A DNA stretch of 10,677 nt from NCBI GenBank assembly GCA_019105125.1, contig JAHRWO010000401.1:1-10677 (forward strand). Direction: 5' to 3'. This document shows positions 1 to 6,212 of this stretch, one piece after another. Each line of letters opens with the position of its first letter. The stretch's first letter is position 1. Source of the DNA: Flavobacterium sp. (lineage in GTDB: Bacteria; Bacteroidota; Bacteroidia; Flavobacteriales; Flavobacteriaceae). The notes below the pieces were generated by a model that was given only the letters and a program-made list of their open reading frames with translations, searched no databases and was not told the DNA's origin. Position numbers and translations under genes: made by a program.

Positions 1-18
1 AATAATTATATTTTTCAT
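1..18 (-). CDS. Probable 5' end of a divergent gene (six codons only)
   Basis: An ATG read leftward from position 18 opens a frame reading MKNIII up to the window edge. This looks like the beginning of an exported protein (Lys followed by hydrophobic residues), but six codons cannot identify a family. Support comes from a perfect Bacteroidota -7 element on the same strand at 40-33, placing the predicted transcription start about ten bases before this ATG. The gene would be divergent from the CarboxypepD_reg/DUF6702/M1 operon. The rest of the gene lies outside the window. Confidence 0.35.
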
Positions 19-32
19 CGATTATTTTTTTA

Positions 33-40
33 CAAAGCTA
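33..40 (-). promoter_or_regulatory. Putative -7 promoter element for the divergent left-edge gene
   Basis: Read on the - strand this is TAGCTTTG, an exact match to the Bacteroidota -7 consensus TAnnTTTG. No clear TTG (-33 element) lies 17-23 bases upstream, so the call rests on the -7 match and on the ATG that follows about 15 bases later. Confidence 0.4.
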
Positions 41-101
41 CCAAATTTGTCTTAACATAAGTTTATCATCTTGTTAGGATTTCATTTTAAAAGTTTCCAC
101 T

Positions 102-109
102 TAAATTTA
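102..109 (+). promoter_or_regulatory. Weak -7-like element for the left operon
   Basis: TAAATTTA matches the Bacteroidota -7 consensus TAnnTTTG at all but the last base, and lies 12 bases before the preferred ATG at 122. No well-placed TTG -33 element was found. It is the best promoter candidate in the AT-rich 1-121 leader region; if it is used, the 5' leader is very short and the TTG at 71 cannot be the start codon. Confidence 0.3.
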
Positions 110-121
110 CATATCATAAAA

Positions 122-916
122 ATGAAATTTATGGCAGAACGATTACTTTTATTTTTTATTTTTTCCCCACTAATCGTTTTGTCACAGCAAGATACAATAG
201 TTCATGGCAAAATCGTTTCAGAATCTTCAATGTTGGAAGGGATTCACGTAATAAATCTTACTAAACACCTTGGAACTATAACAGATGCTAGAGGGTACTT
301 CCATGTAAAAGCAACAATTTCTGATACGCTTCAATTTAGCGCTATTAATTTGAAAGCAACGCGTTACATTTTAAAAGAAAGTGATTTTTCTGATAATTTG
401 TTATTAATTAAGATGGAATCACTTATCACCGAATTGGAAGAAGTTGCTATTATAAATTACAAAAATATCAACGCTGTTGCTCTTGGGATTGTTCCTGCTA
501 ATCAAAAAACCTATACACCAGCCGAACGTAAATTAAAAACGGCATCGGAATTTAAACCAGAATCTACTTTTTATTTTGGTGGTACAACTGGTGTAAGTTT
601 GTCTTTTGATGCTATATTGAATGCTATAAGTGGAAGAACTACGATGTTAAAAAAAGAGTTAGTGGTGGAACGGAAAGAATTATTGCAAGCCAAAACTTCT
701 GATTATTTTGAAAGAAAATATTTTGTTGAGACTTTAAAAATTCCAGATGAATTTGTAGATGGTTTTCTGTTTTATATTGTAGACAATGAAAAATTTGTAA
801 ATGCTATGAAAGATAAAAATAAAACAATGGCCACTTTTATTCTTTCAGAATTAGCGGTTGAATATCTTAAATTAAAAGAGCAAGAAACTTTAAATAAAAG
901 TACCAATGAGAACTAA
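122..916 (+). CDS. Exported protein with CarboxypepD_reg-like domain (first of two paralogs)
   Basis: 264-residue protein of unknown function, probably periplasmic or outer-membrane associated. Residues 1-22 form a Sec signal peptide (hydrophobic LLLFFIFSPLIVL, then SQQ as likely cleavage region). Residues about 27-98 resemble the CarboxypepD_reg-like/Ig-like β-sandwich found at the N terminus of SusC-type transporters (HGKIVSES start, GTITDARGYFHV core, SDTLQFSAI). It is followed by TELEEVAI at 103-110, like the connector before a SusC TonB box, but there is no plug or barrel. The remaining part is polar and helical, with FVETLKI at 201-207, also found in the next gene. Start: an upstream TTG at 71 is open in frame, but ATG 122 (or 131) places the signal peptide at the N terminus. 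The 3' end overlaps the next gene by 11 bp. The domain call is by pattern recognition. Confidence 0.85.
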   Translation: MKFMAERLLLFFIFSPLIVLSQQDTIVHGKIVSESSMLEGIHVINLTKHLGTITDARGYFHVKATISDTLQFSAINLKATRYILKESDFSDNLLLIKMESLITELEEVAIINYKNINAVALGIVPANQKTYTPAERKLKTASEFKPESTFYFGGTTGVSLSFDAILNAISGRTTMLKKELVVERKELLQAKTSDYFERKYFVETLKIPDEFVDGFLFYIVDNEKFVNAMKDKNKTMATFILSELAVEYLKLKEQETLNKSTNEN

Positions 917-1742
917 TTATTGTCTGTTGTTGCTGTTTGTTATTATTTCACAAATAGGAATGGCGCAACATATTGAAAGGAAAGTGTTGAAAGGTAGAAT
1001 TGTGGCGGATTCTATTGAAGTTGAAAATCTAACGGTTTTTAATATCACATCCAATATCGGAGCGGTTACTAATGCTGATGGTAAGTTTTCTATCAAAGCA
1101 CGTCCTACCGATACACTTTTTATACAAGGGATTTCTTATGATTCAAAAAAGTATGTTTTAACCGATAGGGATTTTTTGGTGGACGAACTTGAAATTCGAT
1201 TGCAAATTAGAATCACCGAATTAAACGAAGTTGAAATCACACCCTATACTCTAACCGGTATTGTAGAGGCAGATGTAAAAAGGATAAAAGTATACGGAGA
1301 ACCCTTTTATGGAATCGACGCAACAGTAGTTAAATATTATGAAGACGATGTTAGAACAAAAACTCCAACCAACTATGCAGTTACGAGTCAGCTAGCGCCT
1401 AATGGAGCTAATTTTAATTTTATTGCAATAGGTAAGAGTTTAGGTAAAATGTTAGGTTTTAAAAATAACACTAAAAAAAATGTGGATCGTGTTTTTGAAG
1501 AAAGACGACAAAACAACATTCAATCTAAATCTTTTTCCGACCACATGTACGAGCGTTTTGCGCATCATTTTTTTGTTGAAACCTTAAAAATTAAACATCA
1601 AGAAATTACACTATTTCTTCAATTTGCAGAAATGCCTGTGAAAGATTTATCTTTATTTTTAAAACCAGAGAATGAAATACAGTTAATAGATTATTTAACA
1701 ACCAAAGCAAAAATGTTCAAATCTGAAAAAATAAGCGAATAA
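906..1742 (+). CDS. Exported protein with CarboxypepD_reg-like domain (second paralog)
   Basis: 278 residues, function unknown. A signal peptide covers residues 1-20 (LLLLFVIISQIGMA, then Q21). Residues about 28-99 form a CarboxypepD_reg-like domain (LKGRIVADS, IGAVTNADGKFSI, TDTLFIQGI), followed by TELNEVEI at 104-111 and a long polar region. FVETLKI recurs at 223-229, preceded by an aromatic/basic stretch as in the upstream gene, so the two are paralogs along their length and not only in the shared domain. The ATG overlaps the end of the upstream gene by 11 bp, and the stop is 16 bp before the DUF6702 gene, which indicates one transcript and translational coupling. Transport, binding or peptidase-accessory roles are all possible; the sequence does not decide. 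Confidence 0.88.
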   Translation: MRTNYCLLLLFVIISQIGMAQHIERKVLKGRIVADSIEVENLTVFNITSNIGAVTNADGKFSIKARPTDTLFIQGISYDSKKYVLTDRDFLVDELEIRLQIRITELNEVEITPYTLTGIVEADVKRIKVYGEPFYGIDATVVKYYEDDVRTKTPTNYAVTSQLAPNGANFNFIAIGKSLGKMLGFKNNTKKNVDRVFEERRQNNIQSKSFSDHMYERFAHHFFVETLKIKHQEITLFLQFAEMPVKDLSLFLKPENEIQLIDYLTTKAKMFKSEKISE

Positions 1743-1758
1743 TTGCTATTTTTACCAA

Positions 1759-2265
1759 ATGAAAAAGAAAGTATTACAATTTTTATTGCCCTTTTTTCTG
1801 GCTGTTTTATTGAGTTCGTTTGCTTGGCACAAGTTTTATGTGTCAGTAACCCAGATTGATTTTGTTCCCAATAAAAAGCGTGTAGAAATAACGTCTAGAA
1901 TATTTATTGATGACCTCGAAAAAGCATTAGAGAAAAAGTTTAAGAAAAAGTTTTACTTGGCTACTTCAAAAGAAATTGGAGAAGCTAATGCTTTGATTCA
2001 TGAGTATTTGAATGAAAAAATAAAGATTTCTATAAATAAAAAATCTCAAAACATTGAATTTTTAGCAAAAGAGGTAGAAGGTGATGTGTTAATTTTTTAT
2101 ACTAAAATTGCTATATCAAAAAAAATAAATACCTTCGAAATCTTTAATTCATTATTAACTGAAATTTACAGAGAACAGCAAAATATTATTCATACCAATA
2201 TAAATGGTAGCAAAGACAGCTTTTTGCTTACTAATACAGAAACAAACCAAAAAATAGACTATTAA
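1759..2265 (+). CDS. DUF6702 family protein, exported
   Basis: 168-residue small envelope protein of unknown function. Residues 1-22 are a basic then strongly hydrophobic signal peptide or N-terminal anchor. The mature part begins with HKFYVSVTQIDF (24-35) and contains IFIDDLEKAL (48-57), EVEGD (105-109) and a C-terminal segment NSLLTEIYREQQNIIH (130-145), which together are the pattern I associate with DUF6702 of Flavobacteriia. Family members commonly sit directly before an M1 peptidase gene, as here (15 bp to the peptidase ATG). There are no catalytic-looking residues; alternating short β-strands suggest a compact β-rich fold. Tight spacing on both sides makes it part of the four-gene operon. 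A role as partner or chaperone of the peptidase is inference from position only. Confidence 0.85.
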   Translation: MKKKVLQFLLPFFLAVLLSSFAWHKFYVSVTQIDFVPNKKRVEITSRIFIDDLEKALEKKFKKKFYLATSKEIGEANALIHEYLNEKIKISINKKSQNIEFLAKEVEGDVLIFYTKIAISKKINTFEIFNSLLTEIYREQQNIIHTNINGSKDSFLLTNTETNQKIDY

Positions 2266-2280
2266 AAAGAATTGAAACCT

Positions 2281-4557
2281 ATGAAAAAGTCAATCATACT
2301 TAGTGCTTTTTTTACTTTAGCTATCTCTTTTGGAGTTTTTGCTCAAGAAGTAAAAACAGAAGAGAAAAAGCGTGAGCCTGGACATTACAATGAGAATAAG
2401 TTTCGTCAGATGTATGAAGAAATGGCCACTCCAAATATGTTCAGAACAGCTTCTGGAGCTCCAGGACCAGCGTATTATCAACAAAAAGCAGATTATAAAA
2501 TGAATCTGGAATTGGATGATAAAAACAAAAAGTTATATGGTTCTGAAACGATTACTTATTACAACAATTCACCAGAAGATTTAGAATATTTGTGGGTTCA
2601 GTTAGAACAAAATATTGAAAGACCTGACTCTAAGACGCCTTTGGTAGAAAGTCAAAATATGGATAGAGCAATTACGGTTAGTAATTTTACTAAGAAGTAT
2701 CTTGACAAACCTTTCGAAGGAGGTTTTAACATTGAATATGTTAAGGATGCTAAAGGGAATCAAATGAAATATACCATTAACCAAACCATGATGCGAATTG
2801 ATTTGGCTAAACCATTAAAAAGCGGACATAAAATTTCGTTTTCTATTAAATGGTGGTATAACATCGTAAATTACATGGAAGGTCCAAATAACGGAAGAAC
2901 TGGATATGAGCAATTTCCTGATGGAAACCGTTTATATGTAATGGCACAATTTTTCCCAAGAATGGCTGTTTATAATGATGTTGAAGGTTGGCAAAATATG
3001 CAATTTTGGGGAAGAGGTGAGTTTGCTTTAGTTTTTGGAGATTACGAAGTAAGTATCACAGTTCCAGCAGATCACGTAATGGAAGCAACAGGAGTACTTT
3101 TAAACAGAAATGAGGTTTTTACTGCAGAACAAGTAAAACGTTGGGAATTAGCAGAAAGAACTTTTGATAAACCTGTTGTTATTGTTACACAAGAAGAGGC
3201 AATTGCTGCAGAAAAAGGTTTTTCTGATAAAAAGAAAACTTGGAAATTTAAAGCAGAAAATGTTCGTGATTTTGCTTTTTCAACTTCTAGAAAGTTTATT
3301 TTAGATGCCATGGCGGTTGATTTACCCACAAACAAACCTATGGCAATTTCATTATATCCAAAAGAAGGAAATCCGCTTTGGGGTGAGTATTCAACTCGAG
3401 TGGTAGCTCATACTTTAAAAACATATTCTCATTATACCTTTGATTATCCTTATCCAAAAGCGGTTTCTGTTTCGGCAGAAGATCAAGGTATGGAATATCC
3501 AATGATTTGTTGGAATTATGGTCGTCCTGATGAAAAAGGATTTGTAAGTGACCGAACTAAATATGGAATGTTAGGTGTTACAATTCATGAAGTTGGGCAC
3601 AATTTCTTTCCTATGATTGTAAATTCTGATGAAAGACAATGGACTTGGATGGATGAAGGTTTAAATACATTTTTAGAATATTTAACAGAGATTTCATTCG
3701 ACCCAAACTTCCCAGCAACTAGAGGTCCGGCTAAAAACATTGTTCCTTACATGAAAGGAAATCAAAAATATTTAGAGCCTATCATGTCGAATTCTGAAAA
3801 TATTTACCAATTTGGAGCTAATGCTTACGGAAAACCAGCAACTGGATTGAATATTTTAAGAGAAACCATCATGGGAAGAGAATTGTTTGACCACGCTTTC
3901 AAAACTTATGCGAATCGTTGGAAATTCAAACATCCAACACCAGAAGATTTCTTTAGAACTATGGAAGATGCTTCAGGAGTTGATTTAGATTGGTTTTGGA
4001 GAGGTTGGTTTTATTCAACTGATTATACAGATATTGGTGTAAAATCAGTTAAACAATATTATGTTTCTACGGAAGCTTCAAAAGAAACACAAGCTATGTT
4101 TAACAGAAGAGGTAGAAAAATTAGTGATGGAGAGCCGATGTTATATTTAGTAGCAGAAGATAATCCAGATTTTAAACCTGAATTGAAAAGAGGATTTGAT
4201 CCTAAAAACGTACAAGCGCTTTCGGATTATCTAGATAAAAATTATACTGCTGAAGAAAAAAGTGCATTAAAATCTCCAAAATACTTTTATGAAGTGGAGT
4301 TTGAAAAGCCAGGAGGATTAATTATGCCTATTATTGTTGAGATGCAATACGAAGATGGATCAAGCGATATTCATAAATTTCCAGCTCAAATTTGGAGAAA
4401 AAACAATGATTTAGCTAAAAGAGTTTTTGCAACGGAGAAAAAAGTAGTTAAAATTCAATTGGATCCAAAATTGGAAACAGCTGATATTGATGTGGAAAAC
4501 AACTATTGGCCAAAATCCGAAACCGTTACAAAATTTGATACACTAGAAAAAAAATAA
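2281..4557 (+). CDS. Secreted M1 family zinc metallopeptidase (aminopeptidase)
   Basis: 758-residue gluzincin of the M1 family, expected to remove N-terminal residues from peptides in the periplasm or outside the cell. Numbering from ATG 2281: signal peptide 1-22 (ending VFAQ). An N-terminal β-saddle domain spans about 65-345. The substrate-recognition motif is GMEYP (403-407) in place of the classical GAMEN. The zinc site is HEVGH (436-440; His436, Glu437, His440) with third ligand Glu459 in MDEG, 19 residues after His440. A probable transition-state tyrosine is in NAYG (Tyr516). A C-terminal β-rich region follows (about 665-745), with no helical ERAP-like domain and no visible T9SS sorting domain. 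An in-frame TTG at 2272 is a less likely start because ATG 2281 opens with a standard signal peptide (MKKSIILS). It ends in TAATAG just before a strong terminator. Confidence 0.95.
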   Translation: MKKSIILSAFFTLAISFGVFAQEVKTEEKKREPGHYNENKFRQMYEEMATPNMFRTASGAPGPAYYQQKADYKMNLELDDKNKKLYGSETITYYNNSPEDLEYLWVQLEQNIERPDSKTPLVESQNMDRAITVSNFTKKYLDKPFEGGFNIEYVKDAKGNQMKYTINQTMMRIDLAKPLKSGHKISFSIKWWYNIVNYMEGPNNGRTGYEQFPDGNRLYVMAQFFPRMAVYNDVEGWQNMQFWGRGEFALVFGDYEVSITVPADHVMEATGVLLNRNEVFTAEQVKRWELAERTFDKPVVIVTQEEAIAAEKGFSDKKKTWKFKAENVRDFAFSTSRKFILDAMAVDLPTNKPMAISLYPKEGNPLWGEYSTRVVAHTLKTYSHYTFDYPYPKAVSVSAEDQGMEYPMICWNYGRPDEKGFVSDRTKYGMLGVTIHEVGHNFFPMIVNSDERQWTWMDEGLNTFLEYLTEISFDPNFPATRGPAKNIVPYMKGNQKYLEPIMSNSENIYQFGANAYGKPATGLNILRETIMGRELFDHAFKTYANRWKFKHPTPEDFFRTMEDASGVDLDWFWRGWFYSTDYTDIGVKSVKQYYVSTEASKETQAMFNRRGRKISDGEPMLYLVAEDNPDFKPELKRGFDPKNVQALSDYLDKNYTAEEKSALKSPKYFYEVEFEKPGGLIMPIIVEMQYEDGSSDIHKFPAQIWRKNNDLAKRVFATEKKVVKIQLDPKLETADIDVENNYWPKSETVTKFDTLEKK

Positions 4558-4560
4558 TAG

Positions 4561-4588
4561 AAAGACTATCTTCGGATAGTCTTTTTTT
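4561..4588 (+). terminator. Rho-independent terminator with UUCG tetraloop
   Basis: A 10-bp perfect stem (AAAGACTATC / GATAGTCTTT) closes a TTCG loop and is followed by a T run (4582-4588). The loop context C-UUCG-G is the known extra-stable RNA tetraloop. It starts three bases after the tandem TAA-TAG stop of the M1 peptidase gene and separates that operon from tatA. Confidence 0.92.
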
Positions 4589-4622
4589 GATTACTTTAAG
4601 AGTATCTAGGATGAAAACTTTG

Positions 4623-4630
4623 TAACTTTG
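4623..4630 (+). promoter_or_regulatory. -7 promoter element of tatA
   Basis: TAACTTTG is an exact match to TAnnTTTG. The predicted transcription start is about 5-7 bases downstream, giving a leader of roughly 20 bases to the tatA ATG at 4656. A -33 TTG is not obvious; TTTAAG at 4595-4600 is at the right distance but imperfect. Its position after the terminator supports an independent tatA-PAP2 transcript. Confidence 0.6.
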
Positions 4631-4655
4631 CAATATTAATTTTCAAAAATAAATC

Positions 4656-5003
4656 ATGTTTGGAATAGGTGGAGGTGAATTATTTTTCATTCTTTTAGTA
4701 GTTTTGATGTTGTTTGGATCTGATAAGATTCCAGATATTGCTCGTGCTTTGGGCAAAGGTATGGCGCAATTGAAAAATGCTACAAACGAAATTAAAAGTG
4801 AAATTCAAAAAGGGACTCAAGAGGCAGGATTGGATATGAATACCTTAACCGGTGGCGTTTCTGAAGAAATCGCAAAAGCTAAAGAAGATATTACTAAAAT
4901 GGTAAATCCTATTGAAAATATCAATTTAGATGTTCAAAATCCTATAGAGCAAGTAAAAGAAGATATTGAAAATATTACCGGACCTGTAAAAAGACAAATG
5001 TAA
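4656..5003 (+). CDS. tatA: Sec-independent protein translocase subunit TatA/TatE
   Basis: 115-residue TatA-type subunit of the twin-arginine translocon, which forms the membrane assembly that moves folded proteins across the inner membrane together with TatC. The N terminus has a short transmembrane helix (about 7-20) with a conserved polar residue (Glu8, at the position of Gln8 in E. coli TatA), the invariant FG hinge (Phe20-Gly21), then the amphipathic helix SDKIPDIARALGKGM (22-36). The cytoplasmic tail is 60-70 residues, acidic and low in complexity, with a small internal repeat (NPIENI at 84-89, NPIEQV at 95-100). No tatC is present in the window, which is usual for this group, where tatA often stands alone. 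It is followed after two bases by the PAP2 gene, so the two are probably co-transcribed. Confidence 0.95.
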   Translation: MFGIGGGELFFILLVVLMLFGSDKIPDIARALGKGMAQLKNATNEIKSEIQKGTQEAGLDMNTLTGGVSEEIAKAKEDITKMVNPIENINLDVQNPIEQVKEDIENITGPVKRQM

Positions 5004-5005
5004 TT

Positions 5006-5578
5006 TTGGAACAATTAATAAACCTAGACAAAGAGTTATTTCTTTTTTTAAATGGATTAGGTTCGGAAGCATTTGATGGCTTTTGGATGATTATAACCAA
5101 ACAAATCTATTGGTCGCCTTTCTTCATTGCCGTTTTTTATCTTCTTCAAAAAAAAGTGGGATGGAAAGGTTTAGGGATTATCATTCTTTTTTTAACCGCT
5201 TTAATCACTTTTACAGACCAAATTACCAACCTATTTAAATATTCATTCGAACGCTTACGCCCTTGTAACAATCCCGAATTCGATGGCATTATACGCGAAG
5301 TGATTACAAGAAAATCATTCAGTTTTTTCTCAGGACATGCTTCTAACTCTTTCGCAACGACAACTTTTATTGTGTTGATTATTCGTAATTACTACAAACA
5401 CACGTATTTGTTGTATTTGTTTCCATTAATTTTTGCTTACAGTAGAATTTACTTAGGATTACATTATCCAGGAGATATTTTATCGGGTTATCTTGCTGGT
5501 GCAATTTTTGGTTTTGGATGTTATAAATTGTATTTATTCTTAGGCAATAAATACAACTTTATTATAAAACACGACTAA
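5006..5578 (+). CDS. PAP2 family membrane phosphatase (type 2 phosphatidic acid phosphatase)
   Basis: 190-residue integral membrane lipid phosphatase with several transmembrane helices. All three PAP2 motifs are present: K-x6-RP as KYSFERLRP (78-86), SGH (109-111) with the catalytic-region His, and SR-x5-H-x3-D as SRIYLGLHYPGD (146-157) with His153 and Asp157. Family members remove phosphate from undecaprenyl diphosphate, phosphatidylglycerol phosphate or lipid A; undecaprenyl diphosphate recycling for cell-wall synthesis is a reasonable but unproven role here. No ATG is available at the expected N terminus: the gene starts with TTG at 5006, or possibly a non-standard ATT at 5003 overlapping the tatA stop. 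Its 3' end overlaps the convergent O-methyltransferase gene by 17 bp. It is probably in an operon with tatA. Confidence 0.93.
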   Translation: MEQLINLDKELFLFLNGLGSEAFDGFWMIITKQIYWSPFFIAVFYLLQKKVGWKGLGIIILFLTALITFTDQITNLFKYSFERLRPCNNPEFDGIIREVITRKSFSFFSGHASNSFATTTFIVLIIRNYYKHTYLLYLFPLIFAYSRIYLGLHYPGDILSGYLAGAIFGFGCYKLYLFLGNKYNFIIKHD

Positions 5579-6203
5579 CTGTCAAACCATCACGAATAGG
5601 TAATAAAACAGTTTCTATTCTTGGATCAGTATTCAATAGTTGATTGTATTCTAATAAAATAGGAGTACTTTTGTCGTTTCGTTTAACATCTTCTAATACT
5701 TTTCCGCTCCACAATACATTGTCGGATAAGATAATTCCACCTTTGTTCATCATAGGAACTATTAAGTGGAAATAATTCACATAATTTTCTTTATCCGCAT
5801 CAATAAAAACCAAGTCGAATTTTTTATTCAAAGTTGGGATAATATCAACAGCATCACCTAAGTGTTGAAAAATTTGATCTTTCCATGGCGAAGCATCAAA
5901 ATATTTTCGCTGAAAATCAACCAATTCCTCTTCAATATCAATCGTATCTAAAGTTCCGTTTTCAGCCAATCCTTCTGCTAAGCATAAAGCGGCATAACCA
6001 GTATACGTTCCAATTTCTAAAATATGTTTTGGACGGATAATTTTCGAAAGCATACTCAAAACTCTGCCCTGAAAATGGCCACTGAGCATTCGGGGTTGCA
6101 AAATTTTTTGGTGAGTTTCTTTATTTAATTGCGCTAACAATTCGGGTTCAGCCTGAGAATGATTGGTTACATAATTTTCTAGGTCTTCAGATATAAAATG
6201 CAT
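5562..6203 (-). CDS. Class I SAM-dependent O-methyltransferase (CCoAOMT/COMT type)
   Basis: 213-residue methyltransferase of the Methyltransf_3 family (bacterial relatives of caffeoyl-CoA and catechol O-methyltransferases), which move methyl from S-adenosylmethionine to a hydroxyl using a divalent metal. Visible features: SAM motif I LEIGTYTGY (62-70), the acidic ribose-binding strand end DIEEE (89-93), LGDA (115-118), the metal/SAM site FIDADKENY (133-141) and SDN (160-162), matching the usual D-x-D-K and D-N metal ligands. Length is normal for the family and there is no signal peptide, so it is cytoplasmic. The substrate cannot be read from the sequence. It starts nine bases after the stop of the glycosyltransferase gene and is probably expressed from that gene's promoter. 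It ends with tandem TAA-TAA inside the convergent PAP2 gene. Confidence 0.93.
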   Translation of the reverse strand: MHFISEDLENYVTNHSQAEPELLAQLNKETHQKILQPRMLSGHFQGRVLSMLSKIIRPKHILEIGTYTGYAALCLAEGLAENGTLDTIDIEEELVDFQRKYFDASPWKDQIFQHLGDAVDIIPTLNKKFDLVFIDADKENYVNYFHLIVPMMNKGGIILSDNVLWSGKVLEDVKRNDKSTPILLEYNQLLNTDPRIETVLLPIRDGLTVSRVL

Positions 6204-6212
6204 AGTTTTAGC

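Noticed and set aside
71..121. N-terminal extension of the first CarboxypepD_reg-like gene from TTG at 71
   Set aside because: It would put 17 residues before the signal peptide and would overlap the -7-like element at 102-109; ATG 122 is the better start.
2602..2784. 60-codon open frame on the - strand
   Set aside because: It lies inside the M1 peptidase gene, has no family-like sequence and no promoter; it is the antisense shadow of a well-supported gene.
3072..3335. 87-codon open frame on the - strand
   Set aside because: Antisense to the M1 peptidase gene; serine- and phenylalanine-rich composition typical of reversed coding sequence.
4905..4960. Short repeat in the tatA tail (NPIENI / NPIEQV)
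   Set aside because: Only about 12 bases, within a low-complexity acidic tail of variable sequence in TatA; not evidence of a functional repeat.
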